Shown here one piece after another: positions 1 to 5,389 of a DNA stretch of 6,631 nt. A program made the translations under genes and the position numbers. Source of the stretch: Actinomycetota bacterium. Lineage in GTDB: Bacteria; Actinomycetota; Actinomycetes; S36-B12. The stretch lies in the NCBI GenBank assembly GCA_009726075.1, contig WLND01000097.1:1-6631 (forward strand). The letters run 5' to 3'. Below the pieces are notes generated by a model. The model saw only the letters and a list, made by a program, of their open reading frames with translations. It searched no databases and was not told the DNA's origin. Numbering within the stretch: position 1 is the first letter of the stretch; each line of letters opens with the position of its first letter.

Positions 1-906
1 GGGCCGGAGGTCCTTCATGCTCAGGGCAAGCTCGCGCAGGTTGTTGATGTCTGCGAGCTGGGGGTCTGCGGTGAGGGAGGCGGTGGCAGCGTCAAGGAGG
101 CTGACGAGCGTCGCCGGGTTCAGCAGCGTGCCGCTTGAGAGCACCTTTCGGGTCAGCGAGGAGATGAAGGCCTGCTGGCGGCGAATTCGCGAGGTGTCCG
201 AGCCATCGCCGAGGGTCTTGCGGGCCCGGACGAAGGCCAGGGCCTCCTCACCCTGGACGACGTGCTTGCCCTTGCTCAGCTCGAGGCCGCTCTTGGAGTC
301 GTTGACGTCGGCGCTGAGGCAGATCTCGACGCCGCCGATGGCATCGACGATGCGCTTGAATCCGCCGAAGTCGACCATCATGAAGTTGTCGATGTTCAAG
401 CCGCTCATTTCCTCGACGGCCTTGATCGTGCAGCCGGGTCCGGCGAGGTCGAATGCGGCATTGAACTTGGCCTCGTAGCCGCCCACCGACTTCCCGTCGC
501 GCTTGCACTGCGGCAGGGTGATGAGGGTGTCGCGGGGGATGCTCACCGCGACCGCATGCTGGCGGTCTGCGGTGACGTGCAGCAGGATCGTGGTGTCTGA
601 TCGGGCTCCGCCGAACTGCGAGGCGCTGCCGTACCCGCGGTTGTCCTTGCCGGTGCGGCTGTCGCTGCCCATGAGCAGGACGGTCAGGGGCTGGTAGTTG
701 CCGGTTTCCTCGTCGACGACGATCGGCGCTGAGCTCGAACCCGGCTCACCGCCGAGTTGCTCCGAGACGTCGACCGCCGTGATATTGCCCTGAAGCCGCC
801 CCATGACCGTGTTGACGCCTGCGCCCACGATGGTGATGGCGAGGATCGCTGCCGCCAGGGTGGCGGCGAGTGCACGCGGCCACCGACGGTGTGTGGGCTG
901 GGTCAT
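1..906 (-). CDS. LCP (LytR-CpsA-Psr) family wall-polymer ligase, C-terminus cut by window edge
   Basis: Membrane-anchored phosphotransferase. Family members move a lipid-linked wall glycopolymer (arabinogalactan, teichoic acid or other wall polysaccharide) onto peptidoglycan at the outer face of the membrane. The frame runs from an ATG at 906 for 302 codons to the window edge with no stop. It has a basic N-terminus (HRRWPR), one membrane helix at about residues 12-30, a short linker, then an LCP domain from about residue 73. Family motifs in order are LLMGSDSRTG (77-86), ARSDTTILLHV (101-111), SIPRDTLITLP (122-132), KFNAAFD (147-153), IDNFMMVDFGGFKRIVDAIGGV (172-193; written here as its start IDNFMMVDF and end IVDAIGGV) and ALAFVRARKTLGDGSDTSRI (222-241) followed by RRQQAF. 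The conserved Arg and Asp residues that bind the polyprenyl pyrophosphate are present. No clear Shine-Dalgarno precedes the ATG. It is divergent from the amidase-SpoIID gene. The polymer it transfers cannot be told from sequence. Confidence 0.95.
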   Translation of the reverse strand, partial: MTQPTHRRWPRALAATLAAAILAITIVGAGVNTVMGRLQGNITAVDVSEQLGGEPGSSSAPIVVDEETGNYQPLTVLLMGSDSRTGKDNRGYGSASQFGGARSDTTILLHVTADRQHAVAVSIPRDTLITLPQCKRDGKSVGGYEAKFNAAFDLAGPGCTIKAVEEMSGLNIDNFMMVDFGGFKRIVDAIGGVEICLSADVNDSKSGLELSKGKHVVQGEEALAFVRARKTLGDGSDTSRIRRQQAFISSLTRKVLSSGTLLNPATLVSLLDAATASLTADPQLADINNLRELALSMKDLRP

Positions 907-943
907 CCGCGGCGAGGTCCATTCGTGAGGGGGTGGTCCGGTA

Positions 944-972
944 ATCGTAAGCCGGGCACCGAGGTTATCGAA
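944..972 (-). promoter_or_regulatory. Possible promoter for the LCP gene
   Basis: Read on the minus strand, TTCGAT (972-967) and TACGAT (949-944) are separated by 17 nt. The second matches the -10 consensus at 4 of 6 positions and the first is a weak -35. Initiation about 7 nt after the -10 box would give a leader of about 30 nt before the ATG at 906. This is a visual match only, and in GC-rich DNA such matches are often false. Confidence 0.25.
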
Positions 973-985
973 CCGTTCACTCGTT

Positions 986-1001
986 GGACGCGCGCGCGTC
1001 C
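986..1001. repeat. Perfect 16-bp palindrome in the divergent promoter region
   Basis: GGACGCGCGCGCGTCC equals its own reverse complement. The central 12 bases (ACGCGCGCGCGT) strictly alternate purine and pyrimidine. It lies between the two divergent starts, about 80 bp upstream of the LCP start and about 130 bp upstream of the GTG at 1134. It could be a dimeric repressor site for either gene or a structural element, but I recognise no regulator for it. Confidence 0.5.
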
Positions 1002-1020
1002 CCATTGGTTCCCGAATCGG

Positions 1021-1036
1021 AAGTGACAAAAGTGAC
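1021..1036 (+). promoter_or_regulatory. Tandem AAGTGAC direct repeat, possible regulator site
   Basis: AAGTGAC occurs at 1021-1027 and again at 1030-1036, a 9-bp period close to one helical turn. Tandem GTnAC-type half-sites are the usual shape of OmpR-family response-regulator sites. MtrA of Actinobacteria controls wall hydrolase genes through direct repeats. The 9-bp spacing is slightly short for that class, so the assignment is only a suggestion. Confidence 0.3.
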
Positions 1037-1041
1037 GCGTG

Positions 1042-1055
1042 GGAATTGGGATTCC
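1042..1055. repeat. GGAAT-N4-ATTCC inverted repeat
   Basis: Perfect 5-bp arms GGAAT (1042-1046) and ATTCC (1051-1055) flank TGGG. It lies 79 bp upstream of the GTG at 1134 and directly after the AAGTGAC pair. It could be an operator half-site pair or a small hairpin in the 5' leader. The arms are short enough for chance occurrence. Confidence 0.3.
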
Positions 1056-1119
1056 GGCTGGAACTGTGGCACCGTGGGGGGCCGACACGATTCGACCACG
1101 ACGCTTGCGCCCACTTCCC

Positions 1120-1125
1120 GGAAGG
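1120..1125 (+). promoter_or_regulatory. Ribosome binding site that sets the GTG start at 1134
   Basis: GGAAGG ends 8 nt before the GTG at 1134, a good Shine-Dalgarno at normal spacing. The frame stays open upstream to a TTG at 984, but no such site precedes that codon, and starting there would put about 50 polar residues in front of the signal sequence. Confidence 0.7.
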
Positions 1126-1133
1126 ACGACGAC

Positions 1134-4100
1134 GTGCCCGCACGACCGCCTGCCCGCCGCCCGGGCCCGACCCGCCGCATGGCGCTGCTCGTCACGGCGG
1201 TCTCGATCGTGGCCGCGTCGGTCATCGTCCCCGTGGCAGACCTTCGCCTCGGAGCGCACGATCGGCTCGCCTCCCGAGCCCCCGTGACGCCCAGCCTGCA
1301 ATCGATCCCCCTCGTGGGCGTCGATCCCGAGGCCGTGTCGCAGAGTGCCGTCTCGATGGCATCGTGGGATTCGGTGACATCGGACGTCCACGTCGAGGAA
1401 CTCGGGCTCGCGCCACTTCCGGACGCCGGCGGGCCGTCGGCGGTATTCGACACAGCAGGGGTCGCCGCCCAGCAGGCGAGCGTCCCAGTCAGCGTCCCGC
1501 TTCGTCCGGCGATCGCGACCATGCAAACGTCAACCGATGATTTCGGCCTTGTCGGCGTCACCACTGGCAGCCCGATGGACCCGGCAACCCGGGTGCTGGT
1601 CCGGGTCCGCGAGGACGGCGACTGGAGCGACTGGACGCCCCTCCAGGTCTCCGGCCACGCCCCCGATCCGGGATCGCTCGAGGCCCAGGGCATCCGATTC
1701 GGGACCGAGCCGCTCATCACCGACACGGCCGACGGCGTGCAGGTGCGCATCGACACCCCGGGCGGCCAGGCCCCGGCCGACGCCCAGGTGATGCTCATGG
1801 ACAACCCGGTCGTCAGCGAGGACGCCGACATTCCGCTCGGGCCTGACACCGCCACGCTGCCGATCGCCACGGCGGAGGCAGCCACCATCGGCTCCCCGCA
1901 GCCGACCGTCATCACCCGGGCCGAGTGGGGCGCCAACGAGTCGATGCGCCGGGCCGGGCCGAAGTACTCGGGCACGATCAAGGCTGCGTTCCTCCACCAC
2001 ACCGTCACGAGCAACACCTACACGCCGGAGCAGGCAGCCCAGCAGGTGCGCAACCTCTACGGCTGGTACGTCAAGGGGCTGCGGTACTCGGATATGGCCT
2101 ACAACTTCCTCGTCGATCGGTTCGGACGCCTGTACGAGGGGCGAGCGGGCGGCATGGACAGGGCTGTCATCGGCGGCCACACGGCCGGCTTCAATATCGA
2201 CACGTTCGCGGTCTCGGCGATCGGCAACTTCCAGTCAGCGAACCCGGCGCCCGACCAGATGGCCGCCATCGACGAGTCAGTGGCCCAGCTGATGGCATGG
2301 AAGCTGTCCCTGAACCACCGCGACCCCAATGGCAGCGCCGTCCTGACCTCCGACTCCGGCGCCGGCACCTCGCGCTATCAGCCGGGCCAGCAGGCGACCG
2401 CGTCCGTCATCGGCGGGCACCGCGACATCGGCCAGACCGCCTGCCCCGGGAAGTTCCTCGAGACCCAGATTCCGACCATCCGTTCCATGGTCGCGTCCAA
2501 GATGGGCGTCACGGTGTTCAACCCGGCCGTTGCCGGGGGAGCGTCGTGGGGATCCGCCGATCCACTCGTGCTCAACGCGACGACCACGGCGCCACTCGCG
2601 TGGACCGTCACCGTGAGCTCACGCTGCGGCACCGCCGTTCGCACGCTGTCGGGACAGCAGGACACCGGCGGTCCGCTTTCCATCGCCTGGGACAAGCTCG
2701 ACGCCAATGGCCAGCCGGTCGCCCCGGGCAACTACACCTTCACCCTGAACGGCTCGAGCAACGGCGATTCCGCGTACCCCTGGACGGGCACCGGCTCGAT
2801 AGCCACGGCGCCCGGCGCACCGGCCGACCCCTGCGGCCCCCCGACCGGGTTCACCGTGAACGGCAGCGGCTACGGCCACGGCATCGGCATGTCGCAGTGG
2901 GGCGCCTACGGCATGGCGAAGGAGGGCTCCGACGCCGCCACGATCGTCACCCACTACTACGCCGGCACCACGGTGTCGCCGGCCCAGGACGACATGGATG
3001 CGCGGGTCAACCTGCTGTACCAAGTGCAGTCGGCCCAGGTGCGCGGCGAGGCGCTGGACGCTGGCAGCGGCGCTGTCGAGGTCACGGTGGGCGGCACCGC
3101 GACGGTCGGCGGCCCGGATGACGTGTTCGCCTTCTCGGTGAACGGCGCCTCGGTGGGCGTGCGCAAGATCGGCGGGGGCTCGGCAACCGACCTGGGATCT
3201 TCGCCGAACGTCACGGTCCGATGGGCCGGAACCCGTGGACCCGGCAGTGCTGCGGGCGGGGCAACGCTGCTCAATGTCATCGGCCCCGGTGGCATCTTCA
3301 GCTCGTCCGGCCACCGGTACCGCTACGGATCCGTTGACGTGGCCGCCGTGAACACGTCGTCCGGCGTCCGGCTCAATGTCGTGAACTCCGTTCGCGTGCA
3401 TGACGAATACCTCTATGGCATCTCCGAGGTGTCGAACTCATGGCCCGAGGCAGCGATGCAGGCGCAGGTGATCGCTGCACGCTCCTACGCGCTCTCCAAG
3501 ATCGCGGACGGCCCGCGCAAGCAGTGCTCCTGCGACCTCGACGACGGTGGAGGGCCGTTCTCGGATCAGACGTTCGTCGGCTGGACCAAGCAGAGCAGCG
3601 CGAAGGGCGAGCGATGGACGGCAGCGGTCAATGCCACGCTCGCGTCTGACACGACCGGGCTGACAGTCCTGTACGACGGCAAGCCGATCAAGGCCTTCTA
3701 CACTTCGTCGACCGGGGGCGCGACCACGTCGGTCAAGGACGTCTGGGGCGGCGACCTCCCGTATGCGGTGAGCGTCGACGACCACTGGGCGCTGACGCCG
3801 GAGAACACGAACAGGGCCTGGACCGTCGCGCTGTCGCAGGCCGACGCAGCAAAGGGGTTCGGCGTTTCCGGGGTCTGGAAACTCGACGTCACCGAGCGGC
3901 TCTCGTCCGGGGCAGCCAAGACGGTCACCGCCACCATGCAGGACGGCACCCAGAAATCGCTGACCGCCAGCGCCTTCCGCTCGGCATTCGGGTTGAAGTC
4001 GACCTATGTGACGGCTATTGACGGATCCTCAGGCGCCGGGTCTGCTGCAGGCGCCACGCCGAGCCCCGGGGCAACGTCTGCTGACCCGGGCGACGCGGCA

Positions 4101-4430
4101 GCCGCACCGGTCGCGACGTCCGCCAAGATCACTATGCGCGTCGGCCCGACCCTGCGCCCGAGGGTCGGTGCATCGCTCACGTTCACCGGACGGGTGCGCC
4201 CGAAGGCGAAGGGCCTCGTGGTCGAGCGTCAGATGCTCGTCGATGGTGTCTGGACCGTGAAGGCGAAGACGCGGACGACGAAGGGGGGCCGGTTCACCTT
4301 CATCATCAAGAAGGCCGTGCCGGCCGGTGCTCAATATGCGTACCGGGTCGTTGTCTACCGGGACGGGGTGGCCATCGGCACGAGCACCGAGAAGACCATC
4401 CACATTCGTCCCAAGAAGAAAAAACACTAA
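1134..4430 (+). CDS. Secreted bifunctional peptidoglycan hydrolase: N-acetylmuramoyl-L-alanine amidase plus SpoIID/LytB domain
   Basis: A protein of 1098 residues from the GTG at 1134. Residues 1-36 form a signal peptide (Arg-rich start, hydrophobic core 17-34). Residues about 137-225 are a beta-rich region of the type that precedes PGRP-like amidases in Actinobacteria (VRVREDGDWSDW). Residues about 258-460 are an Amidase_2/PGRP domain with EWGA (264-267), FLHHT with zinc ligand H288, Y323 in YNFLVD, and GHRD with H429 and CPG with C437 as the other zinc ligands. This domain should cut the bond between MurNAc and L-Ala. Residues about 465-545 are a FlgD-like Ig domain (DANGQPVAPGNYTF). Residues about 570-965 are SpoIID/LytB: YGHGIGMSQWGA (580-591), then GISEVSNSWPEA with probable catalytic E765, AQVIAARSYAL, a CSC pair (798, 800) and YTSSTGGAT. 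SpoIID enzymes are lytic transglycosylases that prefer stem-less glycan. A Gly/Ala/Pro/Ser linker (about 965-1000), an Ig-like domain and a KKKKH tail follow. Domain calls are strong; activity of both catalytic domains is inferred. Confidence 0.93.
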   Translation: MPARPPARRPGPTRRMALLVTAVSIVAASVIVPVADLRLGAHDRLASRAPVTPSLQSIPLVGVDPEAVSQSAVSMASWDSVTSDVHVEELGLAPLPDAGGPSAVFDTAGVAAQQASVPVSVPLRPAIATMQTSTDDFGLVGVTTGSPMDPATRVLVRVREDGDWSDWTPLQVSGHAPDPGSLEAQGIRFGTEPLITDTADGVQVRIDTPGGQAPADAQVMLMDNPVVSEDADIPLGPDTATLPIATAEAATIGSPQPTVITRAEWGANESMRRAGPKYSGTIKAAFLHHTVTSNTYTPEQAAQQVRNLYGWYVKGLRYSDMAYNFLVDRFGRLYEGRAGGMDRAVIGGHTAGFNIDTFAVSAIGNFQSANPAPDQMAAIDESVAQLMAWKLSLNHRDPNGSAVLTSDSGAGTSRYQPGQQATASVIGGHRDIGQTACPGKFLETQIPTIRSMVASKMGVTVFNPAVAGGASWGSADPLVLNATTTAPLAWTVTVSSRCGTAVRTLSGQQDTGGPLSIAWDKLDANGQPVAPGNYTFTLNGSSNGDSAYPWTGTGSIATAPGAPADPCGPPTGFTVNGSGYGHGIGMSQWGAYGMAKEGSDAATIVTHYYAGTTVSPAQDDMDARVNLLYQVQSAQVRGEALDAGSGAVEVTVGGTATVGGPDDVFAFSVNGASVGVRKIGGGSATDLGSSPNVTVRWAGTRGPGSAAGGATLLNVIGPGGIFSSSGHRYRYGSVDVAAVNTSSGVRLNVVNSVRVHDEYLYGISEVSNSWPEAAMQAQVIAARSYALSKIADGPRKQCSCDLDDGGGPFSDQTFVGWTKQSSAKGERWTAAVNATLASDTTGLTVLYDGKPIKAFYTSSTGGATTSVKDVWGGDLPYAVSVDDHWALTPENTNRAWTVALSQADAAKGFGVSGVWKLDVTERLSSGAAKTVTATMQDGTQKSLTASAFRSAFGLKSTYVTAIDGSSGAGSAAGATPSPGATSADPGDAAAAPVATSAKITMRVGPTLRPRVGASLTFTGRVRPKAKGLVVERQMLVDGVWTVKAKTRTTKGGRFTFIIKKAVPAGAQYAYRVVVYRDGVAIGTSTEKTIHIRPKKKKH

Positions 4431-4451
4431 TCCCGACCCCTCCTGCATCTG

Positions 4452-4466
4452 GCCCGGAATCTGGGC
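4452..4466 (+). terminator. Weak candidate hairpin after the amidase-SpoIID gene
   Basis: GCCCGG (4452-4457) can pair with CTGGGC (4461-4466) around an AAT loop, with five Watson-Crick pairs and one G-U pair. It starts 21 nt after the stop codon. No T-run follows, which is common in high-GC Actinobacteria but leaves the call uncertain. Confidence 0.25.
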
Positions 4467-4513
4467 GAGCTGAAGGAAGACGCACCTGAACGCCCTCGGT
4501 TCCTGCATCCTGC

Positions 4514-4588
4514 CCACAAACCGGCTCAAACGACCGGCGGAGACAACTGGTCAGTTCAGCCACTATCCGGCGCAAATGACCGGGGGAG
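4514..4588. repeat. Pair of 29-bp imperfect direct repeats, 46 bp apart
   Basis: Copies at 4514-4542 and 4560-4588 match at 24 of 29 positions by eye. The best-conserved part is CCGGcnCAAAnGACCGG. Each copy contains CCGG arms 9 nt apart (4521-4524 with 4534-4537, and 4567-4570 with 4580-4583) that could pair. A shorter related repeat, TCCTGCATC, occurs at 4441-4449 and 4501-4509. The block lies between convergent gene ends, so it may be a terminator region, a remnant of duplication or a protein-binding site. Nothing in it reads as a gene. Confidence 0.55.
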
Positions 4589-4620
4589 TCGGCGGGGCGC
4601 TTGGGATGGAGCTGGGCGGC

Positions 4621-5349
4621 TTACAGGATTCGGGCGGATTCCTGGCGTGCTACGGCCTCCACGTCGGCGTCGCCCGGTGACAGGACGATCGAAGTGTCGC
4701 AGGCGAGCGGCACCAGCGTCGGGAGCAGCCATGCGGCCAGGGGATCATCCGGCTCGCCGGCGACGAGAAACCGCTCGCCGGTCGACAGCGACAGCGCCAA
4801 CCCGAGGGCAGCCGCGCGCTCGAGCAGTGCCGAACCGCCGCCCTCGCCCGCCAGGCCCGGCGCTTCGGGCGCAGACGGATCCGGACTGAAGGCGTCCGGC
4901 TGAATGCGGGCGATGGTTGCCGCATCGAGCGTGCCATCCGGCACAGAGACATTCGGCAGCCCGAAGGGGTGGAGCGACACCACCCAGATCTCCGATGGGC
5001 CAGTGGCACCGGGCGTCCCGGCACTGAGCGCCGCAGCCTCGACGGGCCCGGCAAGGACAAGGTCGCAGTCGTGGGTTGGCCCGGACGTGACGATGGTCGC
5101 ATCGACGAGCCAGGCGGCCAGTGCCCAGACCGATCGCTGCCAGTGCCACGGAATCCGCATGGCGATGCGTGCGCCCGGATCGAGCATTGCCTCGTCGCGA
5201 AGCGCGTTGGCCGCCTTGGCCGCATTGTTCGCCAGGGTCTTGGCCGACAGTTCAGTGCGCTCACCCGAGGCACTGACAAAGGTGACGACCGGGTCGGCGG
5301 GTCTGGCTCGAGTGCGCGCCTCCAGGGCTCGCCACACCGCACTGCTCAC
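4621..5349 (-). CDS. TIGR03089-family protein, function unknown
   Basis: 242 residues from a GTG at 5349 to a TAA at 4623-4621. The family is actinobacterial, usually one copy per genome, distantly similar to AMP-binding (acyl-CoA synthetase-like) enzymes, and known for sitting near LCP genes. Visible family-like stretches are ELSAKTLANNAAKAANAL (about 34-51) and RIAMRIPWHWQRSVWALAAW (about 61-80), followed by a hydrophobic strand and SGPTHDCDLVLAGP. The Ser/Thr/Gly-rich nucleotide loop of true adenylating enzymes and their C-terminal lid domain are not seen, and the length is about half of such enzymes, so adenylation activity is doubtful. No signal peptide or clear membrane helix is seen, so it is probably cytoplasmic. 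An in-frame TAG lies 9 nt upstream of the GTG, which limits how far the start can move. It is convergent with the amidase-SpoIID gene and divergent from the nucleotidyltransferase gene. Confidence 0.85.
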   Translation of the reverse strand: MSSAVWRALEARTRARPADPVVTFVSASGERTELSAKTLANNAAKAANALRDEAMLDPGARIAMRIPWHWQRSVWALAAWLVDATIVTSGPTHDCDLVLAGPVEAAALSAGTPGATGPSEIWVVSLHPFGLPNVSVPDGTLDAATIARIQPDAFSPDPSAPEAPGLAGEGGGSALLERAAALGLALSLSTGERFLVAGEPDDPLAAWLLPTLVPLACDTSIVLSPGDADVEAVARQESARIL

Positions 5350-5389
5350 CAGCCCACGCTATCGGCCCGGCGTATGGCAGTCTTTCGGG
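5350..5389. promoter_or_regulatory. 40-bp divergent gap with a possible leaderless promoter for the TIGR03089 gene
   Basis: Only 40 bp separate two divergent GTG starts, and neither has a Shine-Dalgarno at normal spacing. On the minus strand TAGCGT (5361-5356) fits the TAnnnT form of a -10 box and lies 6 nt from the GTG at 5349, so transcription could begin at the start codon. The matching -35 position (AAGACT, 5384-5379) is weak. On the plus strand TATGGC (5373-5378) is only a poor -10 candidate for the nucleotidyltransferase gene. Confidence 0.35.

Noticed and set aside
984..1133. Possible earlier start (TTG at 984) for the amidase-SpoIID gene
   Set aside because: It would put about 50 polar residues ahead of the signal peptide, has no ribosome site, and would run through the palindrome and repeats. 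The GTG at 1134 has GGAAGG at good spacing.
907..1133. ydaO-type c-di-AMP riboswitch, which sometimes precedes actinobacterial wall hydrolase genes
   Set aside because: I could not find the conserved riboswitch core or its helices in this region. A covariance search with the Rfam ydaO model would settle it.
903..2180. Long minus-strand open frames opposite the hydrolase gene (for example 977-2017 and 1530-2180)
   Set aside because: They are antisense shadows common in GC-rich coding DNA. Their translations are Arg/Gly/Ala-rich with no recognisable motif, while the plus frame carries clear domains.
1925..3121. 398-codon plus-strand frame inside the hydrolase gene
   Set aside because: An out-of-phase shadow rich in Arg, His and Gly with no domain. 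The overlapping frame has the amidase and SpoIID motifs.
4545..4556. AACTG-GT-CAGTT short inverted repeat between the two 29-bp repeats
   Set aside because: A 2-nt loop cannot form a hairpin, and a 10-bp symmetric match is expected by chance often enough that it does not stand alone as a site.
4904..5389. Open frame of 162 codons in phase upstream of the nucleotidyltransferase GTG
   Set aside because: It is antisense to the TIGR03089 gene, shows no domain, and the family motif GGQGTRLRPLT normally lies within the first dozen residues, which fits the GTG at 5390.
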